Positions 1 to 12,700 of a DNA stretch of 64,000 bases are shown here, piece after piece. This stretch comes from Nageia nagi (taxonomy: Eukaryota > Pinophyta). Both the position numbers and the translations under genes were made by a program. The stretch spans positions 35,340,001 to 35,404,000 of the forward strand of contig JBITNC010000002.1 in the NCBI GenBank assembly GCA_050084985.1, written 5' to 3'. Numbering within the stretch: position 1 is the stretch's first letter; the number at the start of each line of letters is the position of its first letter. A model generated the notes under the pieces. The model saw only the letters and a program-made list of their open reading frames with translations. It made no database searches and was not told the DNA's origin.

Positions 1-119
1 TTTGTATTACAAAAGTAGCAAAATCCTTTTCATCTTTTCTCTTTTTAAGATAAATTTTCAATTTGGAGCTTATTTCTTATTATTTTTGCTTCTAATGCTA
101 ATTTTAATGAAGTAAATTT

Positions 120-1100
120 GGTGAACAACTAGATGTTTGCACCTATGTTATGTTCTGGAGAAAGGATAATATGTGTAGTTGTTTATGCACATGATGTTGA
201 GAATTTTATTTCTCTCTATTTCTCGTATGCATTTTTTACCAATATCCCTTGCATTATCTTAGAATGATGCATCTTAACTTTTACCCTCACTTTTTCCTTT
301 AATATATTGATGAAATAACTCTTGAAGAATTACTCAGTCCACCTTAGATTTTTATCAGCTAATTTTTTGAAGTATTTTCAATGATATTTTATAGGTGAAG
401 TTTGTCTGAACTTGTTAATGCTCTTGTGAAATCTTCATAATCACTTGGCTCCAATCTCACTAACAAATAATCTTGAAAAAATTTCCATGTCAAATTTGGT
501 TGAATAGATTACAATAATTGACACCATAGAAACACCCACGATCTAGGTTAAATGAATCTATAAATAATTTTTGATACATTGGTATTTTATACAATTTGAA
601 ATATTATTCTGCTTCGTACAACCATGCATTAGGAACATCTATGTCAAACATAGAAAAGTCTACCTTTGAAAATATTGGATATTACCCAATTGTATTAAGT
701 TTTCCACATCTCCTTCCATTTTCTCCTTGGTGTGGTGTTCTCATGTCAGTGTCAAAATTTAATTTAAAAAATATTGAATATGCTTTGATGCATTTGTTTA
801 TGTACATATTACATATTTTTCCAATTGTATTTCATAAGCTTGATTTTATTTCTTAGATAGTCTATCATTTATTGAAACTCGTTATTTATTTTATGATGTT
901 GTTATGCATAATAAGTATATTATCCTTACGTTCTTCTACAAAATTAGTTACTCATTCACTTATTTTTTCATGGCTTCTACTTTTTTCTCAAAAGATGAAA
1001 CCTTACCCCTCATAGTAGCCAATGCAATAATTCCTTCTTTTTCTCCTCAAATAGGACTTTTATTTAAGATATCTCTTAAATTCATGGAATGAGAGATGAT
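120..1100 (-). pseudogene. Degenerate Ty3/gypsy gag fragment
   Basis: Read on the minus strand, 540 to about 250 gives stretches resembling a Retrotrans_gag domain: a W..F..DYLLVRLEPSDYED-like segment, then, after a frameshift, FRQTSPIKY and KLADKNLRWTE. The 900-1100 part reads as a charged helical segment typical of the region ahead of gag. Stops and frameshifts are frequent, so it is a dead remnant; any pol would lie left of the window. Recognition rests on pattern only. Confidence 0.42.
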
Positions 1101-2642
1101 TTTTTATTTAAGATGAGAAATGTAGGAATTCGGTGGAACTTATAATAGCATTTTTGTTTTTTATTTTTTGTAAATTTGAGATATGTTTTGAATTTTTACA
1201 AATTTTCTTAATCAAATGTCCAACATATTGCACTCAAATAGATCAATTATAAGATTGCAATATTTCGATTAATGTTGTTTAAAATTTTAAAAATATTTTT
1301 GCATTAGATTTAGAGTAAAAAATAAATAGTATGTTTTTACTCTTTTTTAATATTTTTATTTTTGTAATGCTTGATTTTTAATTTCTTACTATAACTATCC
1401 AATTGTTTACTCTAATTTCACAATAATTAAACTTTCCACTTATGATTGTTCAACTTTGTTGCTCAATAAAACTACATTGATAAACTTCTTAAGTTTGAAC
1501 CATTTTGATTTGCTCATTTATTGGTATAAAGACATTTAGGTTTCTTTAAACTTATCATAACAATGAATAAATGATATCTTTTAACATCTCTTAAACCCAA
1601 TGGTTTGTAGGACTTAACAAAATTTATTTAAAAATAAATAAATATACATATTACAATGATTATTTCTAATAAAATTAAGATTCATAATAAAATCATAAAG
1701 TTTGTTATGGTTATCTTGATTTAGAAATTCATGGATAAAATTGTAAGTTTATCAAGTATTTATATAAATAGAAATAAAAGAAAAAAATGAATCTCATCTT
1801 CTATTATATTTAAGTTAAAAAACTTCAAAGTGATAAAAGAATTTAATATTTGAATATTTTCTTTTATCTTTCCATTAATGTATATTTTCCACTGCTTCTT
1901 GATCATCGAAGTTAAATGATTTTTATGTTCTGTACATCGCACAACGTGTAAAATAATAGTGGAGAATGTGACCTTGTATAGCTTGTAAAATAGCTATGGG
2001 ATACCACAACTCAAAAATCAATTAACTTTCACCCTTGCTAACTGGACTTCGGATTTTCCTTATTTGAAGGAGAACAATCCTTATAACAAAGTGGAAACCT
2101 CATGGAGCTTACCTTACTTCATTGAACATACACTCGTATTACCTACCTTGTTATCATGTTACTATGTTATAGGAAATCCAAGGTATGCTCATAGTGTTTT
2201 GGACATAGCCACTAAACCTCGAGTTGTTTGAAATGATATTGACACTTCTTGTCATCATCTATGATGAAATGCTTTACATAGACACATTTTGTCATTATTG
2301 TCATTATGGATTGCATTTTGGAAACATGCATATTTATCAATTATTAGCACATTTAGTACAATACATATATTTTTGACATTTTATTTCTATTGTTATGTCT
2401 TCTTATGGGACTTCATCTTAGCATCTAGCTTCAACATGATCTGATGAGACATGTGTTTTTCCTACCACGAGGCTTATGCATTTATGCCAACTAGTTTTTT
2501 TTTTTCAATTTCTAAAAAATATGGATGTAATATTCATAATTAATGCTTTCGATATTCAATTCTTGAAAGTCTTATTTCATGTTTTCTTATGCAAGGACCT
2601 TTTCCAATCACTTCATAAGCTTTTATGTTCAAAGCTTTTGTT
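1101..2642. other. AT-rich spacer, nothing recognised
   Basis: Very AT-rich DNA with scattered short ORFs and no domain, splice structure or terminal repeat that I can support. It may include the untranslated part of the decayed gypsy element to its left. Confidence 0.5.
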
Positions 2643-2647
2643 GTTAG

Positions 2648-3043
2648 TGTGAGAGGTGAACTATAATATGAACAACTCTAAACTCCCAAGATCACATGAA
2701 AGCTCACAACACACATCTAACAAACTCACAAAGATAACACAAGATGTAAGTGGTTCCTCCAACTAGGAGTACATCCACTAACTAGATCTTTACTTCAATC
2801 ACAAATACAACTCTCTTACAATCCTTCTAATCTCAACTCCTAAACACTATCCTCTAACACAACTTTACTCCACAATTTGTGTATGATCACAAAGAGGGAG
2901 CCTTCTATTTATAGGGTAAAATACCTCTTTGGATCACCCTTTTATCCAAAGTACAAAAGCATGACATGCACATCCTTTTACCCAAGGGGCATGCTCATGA
3001 TATGGAGTATAACCTCTATAATAATGCATTATACATTCCAACA
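2648..3043 (-). mobile_element. Solo LTR of the TGTTGGAATG copia family
   Basis: On the minus strand it starts TGTTGGAATGTATAATGC and ends in CA. A perfect 5-bp target duplication GTTAG flanks it (2643-2647 and 3044-3048). It matches the LTRs at 31980, 34450, 37236 and 39398 but lacks about 100 bp found near the 5' end of those copies. A TATAAATAG box is present. There is no internal region, so it is a solo LTR left by LTR-LTR recombination. Confidence 0.88.
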
Positions 3044-3369
3044 GTTAGGAGGAATGTTAGAGAATTAATATTTTAGTTTAAAATTTTTGTTATTAAGAGG
3101 AATGATAAAGAATTAATTTTTTTTTTTTATTATCGCATATTAGGATTTCATTATTGTTATATAAAAAATATACTTATCACAAGATTAGCAAATTCGATTC
3201 CTAGATTTTTACGTAGTAATGATTAAAATAAGAAATAATTAACTTTGTGTAAGGATATAAAATAAAGGATAAATGATAAAAATTTGTGGACTGATATAAC
3301 CATTTTACCATTACCCATTCCAAATAAGAGATTGTCTTATATTTTAGTGGACTTTATTGAAAGACTACT

Positions 3370-4200
3370 CAAATTAAAAGGAAAGATGGTGATTTTCTTT
3401 TATAGTGGATAGGTTATCTAAATGTATTATTTCCTTTCACTTTTAAAACCATTCATGATAAATAAAATATTCAAGATATTCCTATATTAAATCTTTCATC
3501 TCCATGATATGCCAAAATATTGTACTAATGATTGAGATCCAATATTCTCTAGAAACTTTTGGAAGGGACTTTTTCATCTTAATGGCACTAAGTTGAATAT
3601 GAGTTTTGCCTACCACTCATATCAAATGTCCAAATAAATATAATGGAGAAATATTTAGAAGTATAATTAAAGTGTGCTACATCAATAAATGAACAAAATT
3701 CATCAACTAGCTTTCCTTAGCAAAATGGTTGTACAACACATTATATCATTTGTGCATTGAGATATACTCCTTTTAAATAATTAATGGGAAAAAAAATCTT
3801 ACATTAATTGATTACATTCCATGGTTAACAAAGGTTAATGAAGTGGGTAATATGTTATAACACTAACAAGAGGTTATCTCCCCCCTTTAAAATAACTTTC
3901 ATTAAGCCCAAAGTGGTAAGAAACAACAAAGGACAAACATAAAATAAAAGGAATATTTAAAGAAGGTGATATGGTGATCCTTTAAATTTAATTATATAAA
4001 CAAGCATCATTGAAAATGAAATACTTAGAACTATTTGAGTACTCAAGGAAGCTAAAGAATAAAAAAATTGACCACCTCATACTCTATAATAACTATACGT
4101 TGAGAGGTGATAAAGAAACATTAGACAAGAAAGGTAACATTGTGATCAACTGGAGGATGAAGATTAATAACTCTATATGTAAGACCTCATGGTCCCATGG
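3370..4200 (+). pseudogene. Degenerate Ty3/gypsy integrase remnant
   Basis: The + strand gives broken matches to a gypsy integrase core: VDRLSK around 3400, then DPIFSRNFWKGLFHLNGTK followed by a MS.AYH segment around 3536-3620, with several stops and shifts. Later segments around 3900-4200 resemble the basic C-terminal region of such polyproteins. No long ORF survives. The match to the DRDP..FW..LF..GTKL..S.AYHPQ family pattern is from memory. Confidence 0.5.
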
Positions 4201-4299
4201 ATAAAGAATGATGCTCAGGAGAGCTTGGGGGAAAGAGTAGGGATGCTAAGAGGAAGGGTCATGAGAGTCTCCAAACCAACCACATGATTGAGTTAATAT

Positions 4300-5275
4300 A
4301 TGCTTCTTCTGCTTATCTTTCTTCTTATTATGACATCAAGAAGAGATGTCTGCTTATCTTTCTTCTTATTATGACATCAAGAAGAGATGTTTCCTTTAGC
4401 ACAACTCACATTCTTGTGATGGATTTTCATATTCTATGGGTTCGGTCCATTCCCCTTTATTTGAGATTAAATTAATAAATTCAAGAAGGTTTGTATTTAC
4501 ATTCACAAGGACATAGAAACATGCAAATACCATACAAGTTTTAGCTTTGGTAGCCTTATCAATGGTGACAAGCTCTCCCATCCATTTTGTTATACCCATT
4601 AAAACATCATCAAGCCAAAATTAGAATGGGAGACCATGTAATCTTATCCACACCAGAACATTGGATATACTTTGTTTCTTAGGGTCGAAATCCATGTCTT
4701 AAATTCTTAAGAACATTTCTCTCTTTTTGATTGTCTAAAGTCCTCCTCTTAGAACCTTTTAGAGATTTGCTTCAAAATATAACTTTATCATGAAAAATCC
4801 AATCGGAATGGTAATAATATCAAACCTCCTATATGTTTTCTATCTCTAGTAAGCCCATTTTTCGTACATTTATATCTTGGTGTGGACCCAACAACTTGCT
4901 AACTAGATTGAGAGCCCCTTCTGTAGTAGTCATGGAGGTTATCTCTGGTGGGGTAATCAATTTCCCCCCTTTGGCTATGAGATTAAATGTATTCTCCAAT
5001 GGTTTTATAACAAGTCCTTATACCACTTGGGTCCATGATCATGTTTTTGGACCATTTTGCAACACTCGATCCCCAATGTCAAGAGGCTTTGGAGGGGGTT
5101 TTGATTCCTCACTCATATCTCCATCAAACGTGCCATCCATATCCTTACCTATCTTTTGCTTGCTATCCAAAGCTTGATCACCTTCACCCTCACATGTTGC
5201 TCTTGCACTCCCCGACCTATCTCCTTCTCTATTTCCCGCCTGGTCCTCTCTCGCTTCCTCTTCCACCTCTCCCAT
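4300..5275 (-). pseudogene. Decayed plant LINE ORF1 (DUF4283-like with CCHC remnant)
   Basis: On the minus strand an acidic N-terminal region (5275-5039) is followed by broken frames containing SDWIFHDKVIF, LRHGFRP and a W/F-rich patch. The segment 4599-4396 then reads MGITKWMGELVTIDKATKAKT and ends GEWTEPIEYENPSQECELC. This order matches DUF4283 followed by the start of the zinc knuckle in the ORF1 proteins of plant non-LTR retrotransposons. Frameshifts and stops show it is dead. Confidence 0.55.
4309..4390. repeat. Perfect 41-bp tandem duplication
   Basis: Two adjacent identical 41-bp units, 4309-4349 and 4350-4390, each beginning CTGCTTATCTTTCTTC. It lies at the 3' end of the decayed LINE ORF1 fragment. 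Confidence 0.95.
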
Positions 5276-5280
5276 TTCAA

Positions 5281-6005
5281 ATAATAATACTTAATATGAT
5301 ATAATATCAAAGTATTTTTCTTCTTGATTTTTTTTATTACTTGCCTACAAATTTGAGAAATTGTATTCTAATATGTTATCTCATCATAACAAGGATATAT
5401 GATTTTCCATAAATCTTTACAAATCAATAAAGTCCTCATGTTGATACTCTAATAACCCTAATCTTGTCCCTTGAATTATAAAATAGGGAGATTCTTCTTA
5501 TTGTTGGTCATGATATCCAAATAAAAAAGAAAGTCTTTATTCAAATAACTTTGTAGTAAAACTTGGTTAGTGATTATAAATATGGAGAACATAACCTTTT
5601 CCCACCATAAAACCAAAAAAACTATATCATGTATGCATATTTATATTTTAAAATCATCACTCACATAGATCTTTATAAAACAAGATAATAAAGATTTACT
5701 TGTATACATATCATAATTTTTAACATAAAATAAAGCATAAATGATTGTTTTCTACTACAAACGAAAATAAACTTCATATACAAAAAGTTAACTAATACAT
5801 ATCTAAACTACAAAGATACAATATAAATATTGAGGTTGAGAATAACCCTTAATTTATCTAACTATAAACACAAAGGTAAAAATAGATTATATTAATGTCC
5901 ACTGCAGACCAACTAATCTATAGAACATATAACTGTAGTAAACCATTAAATAACATATATATTTTGTATTACGAAGACATACATACATAAAAATATATAA
6001 TATAT
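5281..6005. other. AT-rich upstream flank of TSB
   Basis: About 0.7 kb of AT-rich sequence with no supportable ORF or repeat element between the LINE remnant and the TSB promoter area. Confidence 0.5.
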
Positions 6006-6388
6006 TATATAAATCATAGAACAAGCTAAATTATAATTAATTAGTTTCAAAAACTTCTAGTGCATTGAACTTCTCATACATTTTGTTGCTTCAACATCAT
6101 AGTTCCGTAAGTCATTTGAACAGCTCAGAGAGGGATCATTGAATACTGCTACAGTTGTACATTTTGTTGACTTCAACAACATAGTTCCAATATTTAATAT
6201 TTATTGTCATACAAAATTTCCGTAAGTCATTTGAACAGCTCAGAAGAGAGATCATTCAATACTGCTACAGTTGAACTTCTGCTACATTTGAACAGCTCAG
6301 AAAAGAGCTCAGAAGAGAGATCTTTCTGTAAATTAACTGAGCTGTCCATAACGCCTTGTCACCCAGAAAAATACTATCACCCATTACA
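6006..6388 (+). promoter_or_regulatory. Probable TSB core promoter and 5' leader
   Basis: A TATATAAAT sequence at about 6006-6013 is the best TATA-like site in the otherwise AT-rich upstream DNA. The 380 bp between it and the ATG contain imperfect direct repeats (separate entry) and no ATG that is clearly used upstream. The transcription start cannot be placed from sequence alone; an AT-rich background makes chance TATA matches common. Confidence 0.4.
6078..6273 (+). repeat. Imperfect tandem direct repeat just upstream of TSB
   Basis: Unit 1 (about 6078-6158) and unit 2 (6159-6190 plus 6218-6273) share an ACATTTTGTTG..TTCAAC segment and a 55-bp TTCCGTAAGTCATTTG..ACAGTTG segment. Unit 2 is interrupted by about 27 AT-rich bases. 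A third short copy of the TTTGAACAGCTCAG part follows at about 6288-6302. The repeat sits in the presumed promoter or 5' UTR. Confidence 0.8.
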
Positions 6389-6733
6389 ATGGCAATGCCT
6401 GCAACATCACCATGCTCAATGCATTCTTCTTCATCATCAGCAATTAGCAGAAGAGGGCATGGGTCTTCTTTTACAGTTGGAGCGGGAAGGAATAAGTCCT
6501 CATTCCCGCTGCCCAAAATCCTGGGGAACCCAAAGCTGAAAACAAAAACATATCCATGCGGTATATCCTGTACGATGGCTCCGGAACGCCCTCCTTTGCT
6601 AGAAATGCAGAGGCCCGACGAGATGGGGAGGTTTGGGAAATATGGGGGCAAATATGTGCCGGAAACCCTAATGCATGCCTTGTCTGAATTGGAGTCGTCG
6701 TTCCATTTGCTGAAACATGATCAAGCTTTTCAG
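6389..6733 (+). CDS. TSB: TSB exon 1: transit peptide and N-terminal beta-subunit segment
   Basis: Encodes residues 1-115. The first part (MAMPATSP, then a Ser-rich and Arg/Lys-rich stretch) is the predicted plastid transit peptide. The conserved family segment from about residue 70 contains [20 protein letters not shown]. It ends in codon phase 0 at CAG before the donor GTACC at 6734. Confidence 0.95.
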
Positions 6734-9700
6734 GTACCATTTATCTTCGTTTATTTATTTACGTCCGTACTGTCAAACCCAATAGAGATTTGTGTTTCTC
6801 TTACTTGTACTGAGTATATTCCAATTTCGTTTTCATTTCAAAATATTGGTTTAGCATGGTAATGAATCCAAGTCCTTTAGCTTTGAACATTTTTGTTTTG
6901 GCAAGTGCTAGTGTATGTTTCCTCAATGCGGTCTTCTGGTTGTGTTTTGAGGAATTATTAGACACAGAAATTAGGCCTAAACAGATTAAGAAAAATGTAG
7001 GTTAATCTGATAGCCTTTTGTCTGTTATATTATAAATCATATGGATTGATGAATTTTGAAGTTTTATTTAGCATCTATGTGAGCAGCCTGTCTTGGGAAG
7101 AATGAAACTGCAGCTATCTATATTTCAACTGTTAATTAAATTTGTCCTTTCAGATCACAAATATATCATTTTGAATTTCTATCTATTATGAGTTGTAAAG
7201 CTTCTTGAACTATATGCATTACTATTCGAAGTGTGGTTGTATTGTATCCAGTGTTCACACACATTCCCGGAGACAATGTTAACTTGCATGCCCTTGTCAT
7301 GTTTAAGGGATTCTAGGATGAAATATGCACTGTTTTTTCGGTATGTGTTGTCAATATTATTTGTAAATCCATCTATTCATTTTGCAAATCCATCTACTCA
7401 TAAATTATATTAACTTAAAAAAGATAATATAATTTACTCAAACAAAAAAAAGGTAATTGGAGATTAATCACATCTCAATAGCAGTCAAAAGTTCAGTATT
7501 CTATTGACATCTACTAAATCCAGTAATACCGAGATAACTTCTCAGCTATTGGCTCATATGTTGACTAATATAAATGTACTACATGTTCTTGGACTTAATA
7601 AGGCTTCTAAAGATGAAAATGAGCATAGGTTTCCCAAAGTTGTAATTTAACAACCAAAATAATTTCTAGTGTGCCACAAAGGAATAAACTTGCTATGATG
7701 GAAATACAAAAAAGCAAAGAAAAGAAAAGATAGTGCAAAATCTGACCATGCTCATGCATGGCAGCTGTTACAGTTGAGAATTCCTAAGAAGGCACAAATG
7801 TAAGTAAATTCAAGATGTATAATTTAGATATTTATGTGGATATTTCTGGCGCATTAGATTTACTTACATATCCTCAATATGGAGAACCTCCAAAACTTGA
7901 CATGCAAGGATTTGATGGATATAACTTAAATGATTGTAAAGAGAGAAAAATCTTTAGCATGCTTGTTAAGAAAGAGAGAAGAATATGTCTTGGTGGAAAC
8001 TAATTAAGAGGAGGGCATGGCTCAGGAGTTTACACAAGATGAGGATGCTTAAGTGGAGGTCTTCATTTCTACATCAATGGCCACTGAAGGATGTTATACA
8101 TGAGTGGAAAATGTTCTAAACATACAACTTCCTATGAATATTTGCACTTATTTGAAAGTTCCAATGTGAAGAGTCCTATCTAAACCTATTCCAAAATTAT
8201 AAGGCAAAATTAAAGCAAAACATACACAACAATCACACAACCACAAATGAACACAAGAGGTTTACCCTAATTCACCCGATTTGGGCTACATTTAGCAAAC
8301 AAGAGTTTTCCTCCTTCTATATTATTGTTCACACACTTTACATCGTACCACAAATGGCACATTACAATCAATATATAGGAAACTCTTGTTACCCTAAACC
8401 ACAACGTGGTATTAGAACACCATGGGCTCAATACCACCCATCATCATCGTAGAGGCCCGGTGTACAGTACTTCCTCTGCAAAGGATGAGTCGTATCCAAC
8501 ATTCTCCTGTTTGGTGAATACTTTGCAAAAAGGTTGCAAAAAATATTTGTTCCAACACTTGGGCTAGCCAAGCCCATCTCTCCTATACACCACTTGAATT
8601 TCTCAATGCTAAAAGACTTGGTCAATGCTGCAATGTTTTCCTCTTTATCAACTTTCTCCGGCAACACTTTCTTTCGTTCAACCATGTCCCTAATGAAGTG
8701 TTATTGTACATTAATGTGCTTGGTATATAGCACTTTGGCTATCACAATTTACCTTCACAGCTCCTTGTACGAATCCAATATTAGCACATAATCTTTGCAG
8801 CCATATTGCTTCCTTGCTTGCATGAGTGGCTGCTATGTATGGCTGCCATGTACTCAGCTTCTTTAATTAAAGGGCAACACCAACATGCCTTTTGCTCATC
8901 CAACTAATAGCTCCTTCAAACAAGTTGAATACATAGCCACTAGTAGATCTTCTTTAGTAAAGATCTCCAACCCAATTTGCATCAACAAAACCTTCTATAT
9001 CCAAAGATTTTACTTTTCCTTTTCCTTGATAACATATTGAAAAATCAGATGTACCATGCAAATATCTGAAAACTCTTTTTATTGCAATCCAGTGCTCTTT
9101 TCTAGGCTTTGACACATATCTGCTCAGAACTTCCACTACATGGGCAATATCTGGTCTGGTACACACCATGGCATACATTAAACTTCCTACAACATTTGCA
9201 TAAGGAGCACGAGACATTTCTTCAACCTTTTTTTCTATCTTTGGACATTGTTCAACAAACAACTTTGCACCCAAAGGAATAAAAGTCTTCACAGGTTTGC
9301 AATCCTTCATATTGAATCTCTTCAAAACATTCTCAACATACTTCCTCTGATTCAACCACAACTTTCTGTTAGAATGATCTCTACTTATTTGCATGCCCAA
9401 AATGAAATTTGCAAGGCCAAGATCTTTCATATCAAACTGTTGTGCTAACAGAGACTTCACAACATTGATCATTTTCTTTTTGTTTCCAATTAGTAACATA
9501 TCATCAACATACAATGTTATGATAACAAAATTATTACCAATTTGCTTTGAGTATACACAATGATCAGCATTACTCCAAACAAAATCAAGTCCTAAAACAT
9601 AAATATCAAATTTCTGATACCACATTCTAGGTGACTATTTCGGTCCGTACAGAGATTTCTTTAACTTACATAAAAGATCCTTCTTTCCTTCAACAATGAA

Positions 9701-12700
9701 TCCTTCAACCTGTCTCATATATATTTCTTCCTCCAAATCTCCATGAAGGAATGCAATTTTTACATCCATTTGCTCAACTTCCAGATCAAATGCAGCAACC
9801 ATAGATAAAAGAAATCTTATAGAGGTTAACTTTGCAACAGGAGAAAATACTTCACCATAATCAATTCTCCTACCTGAGAATAAGCTTTTGCAATCAGGCG
9901 AGCTTTATATTTCTCCACTTTTCCTTCAGCATTTTGCTTATTCTTGAAGATCCATTTGCAACCAATTGTCTTCCTTTCAACAAACAATTCTACCAAATCC
10001 CATGTCTTGTTCTTTTCAGGGCTATCATTTCCTCATCCATGGCAGCAGGACCGCCGAGGTAGGGGCCTCGTGTACAGTACTTCCTTTGCAAAGGATGAGC
10101 CATATCCAACACAATGTATATATTGGATTTCAAAGAAGTTGTAGTGTTGAGATCTCAATGGCTTGTACAACTTATACATGTCCCATGCACTTATTGCTAC
10201 ATTTATAATGAATGGAATTTGGTAAACAATATAAGCTTCCCATAGTACATGCTTCTCTTTCTAAAATTGACAATTGACATTTACATCCATATGAAGCATG
10301 TAAAGTGGACAATGTTTTTATGGACCATATATGGAGGCATTTTGGAATGCCTAAAATGATTGTGATCCAATCTTCATTAGAAATGTTTGGATAAAATTTT
10401 TAAAAAGTTGAGATTAATAAACAAAAGCATAAGGAAATAATCAATAGTCTACATAAACAATGATATGTTTTTGAGTATTGTAAACATACCAAAAGACAAA
10501 GATGAGGAGAGGTATTAATAGAAACCATATTTGTGTAACAACCAGGCTAGGAGAAGGATTCTACTAGCTGTGACTAATATAACAATATTCAATTATCAAT
10601 GGACATAAAGATTAATATTAATTGTAGTCCATCACCTATTGGGACACATGTTAGATCTGATAAGGGATCTGTTTTAGTTGAGAGGACAGTTATGAATTCT
10701 TTTGGTCAAGGTTCCACGGTGAGTCGGGAGAGGCGGCGCATACGAGGCGCATACGGAGCGTGCTCCGGAAGTTTGGAGAGGTGGAGGGTCATTTTTAGGG
10801 AGCGGCTCCGATTCGACAGGCGGAGCGGCTAGTTAAAATCCTTCGGATCTTTAGATTTTTTCTTGTTCATTGTTTCTAATTCATTTTTACTATCAACATT
10901 CAACTATATGTCAAATATGAATTTAAATTACAAAACATAATCAAGTATGAATCTGAAAGGTAGAAACTAGAAACAAGAAATCAAAATCAACGTGAGCTAT
11001 AATGTCATTAAGTGACAAATAATTTTGAATCGTTAGTACATAATGTCATAATATCAAAATGAGTCATAATGTCATAGTAGCAAAATGTCAAAGGCTCAAA
11101 ATAACGAAACCATAACTATCCAGTATCAATACTATCAAACTATGGCTCTAGTCTTTAAGACTCTAAGTCAAATCCTCTGGCATTAAGGGCTCATGTGCCC
11201 TTAATATATTCTGATTGTAGTTAGAATCAACATCCTCTTCATCCATATTATGATTATTTGATGAGCTGCCCTCATCATCCAACTGGATACGCTCCATGTT
11301 GAATGGTAATCCTATCAACCCCTAAGCATCATCATCAACCTCCTGACAAGCTGCCTCCATAGGATCAATAACCCATCGTGAAAGTGGACTAGCTTTATAC
11401 TTTGGCTTCACCCTCTTACAATAGTGAAGATAGCTATGCACCGCTACTAGCTTTTCTACTCTTTTTGGGGTAAACCTGTTCCTTCTCATGCTGTGGATGA
11501 AGCCATATGTGGACCAATTCCTCTCTGCAGTAAAGGAACTATCAACCTACAAACAAATTTTTCATTTGATAAAATTAGAATTAGAAACATGAAACATCGA
11601 AGTTCAAACAATTTGAATTATTCAAATTTGAAATTTCTTCTACTAACTTGAGAAAGGAGCCTAACTGCAAGTTGCCTCAATTCTGGAGCATCATCCCCAT
11701 ATAGATTCTACCATCCAATAGAATCACTTTGGGCAATGGTAGCCCTATCCTTCCTACACTCTGGTGTGCTAAAACAAGGACCCTTAAGCCTTGAAAATTG
11801 CATGAATTGTTTACTAAGGATGGCAACCTCCTCTGATGTATACACCTTTTTCAAGAACTTCATGAATTCATTTTTCACTTCTGAATCATTAATGGGTATA
11901 TTTTTGCCATCCTTGGGCACATACCATTTTGGATTTAGAGCATGGGCAGCCATATGCATTGGGATGTTCATCTTAGTCCACCTATAAGAAATTTAAAAAT
12001 AAAGTTAAAAATTTAAAACTACAAAATTCAAACAACAATGAATCAACATTTGTTACATTTCTTATGGTTACCTGTTCAATATAATAGGACGAATGTAGTT
12101 TGTATAAAATGAGGGATCTTTGGCATTAATGATATCTTTTATTCACTCAACCATGTTGTCAAAAGTCTTATATTTCTTCTAAATTAGGAAAATTTGTATC
12201 ACCATACCTAATGACATCATGTATTGGAGCAATGAAACTAACTATGTACCTACAAGGATTAAAAAAAATAAAAGTTAAAAAGTTACATAGTACTATAAAC
12301 AATCAATAACAAAAAAATTAAAATGAAACTTCATTTACCTAATTTCATCTCACCAACTATCATTTAAGATTTTCAATCTGTGTTTTTTCCTCATCTGACA
12401 CAGAGTCCTTCCACTTTTTCCGATCTGATAACACTACCATGGATTGGAGTGGTTGCTGTAACTCAAACATCATCTCTAAGAAAAGGTAATATGTGGCATA
12501 TCTTGTTTCAGCAGGTTTGATGAACTTCTTCTTTAACAAGCATCGAAACAAAGCCATTGATATGTGATGGTTGCAAATAAACATTTGCATCTTTCTAGCT
12601 TCTTGAACTACATCCTTCACCCATTCTATCTTTCCAATATCTTTCAAAGCATTGTTCAAAACATGCACACAACATGGAGTCTAATAAATATGTCTAAAAG

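Noticed and set aside
596-1092. Two + strand ORFs near the left edge
   Set aside because: No motif; the minus strand of the same region gives gag-like segments, so these are chance frames.
6356-6388. Longer TSB N terminus starting at 6356
   Set aside because: The codon at 6356 is TTG; the first ATG in frame is 6389 and gives the usual protein length.
6265-6740. Minus-strand ORFs across TSB exon 1
   Set aside because: Antisense shadows of the GC-richer exon, with no homology.
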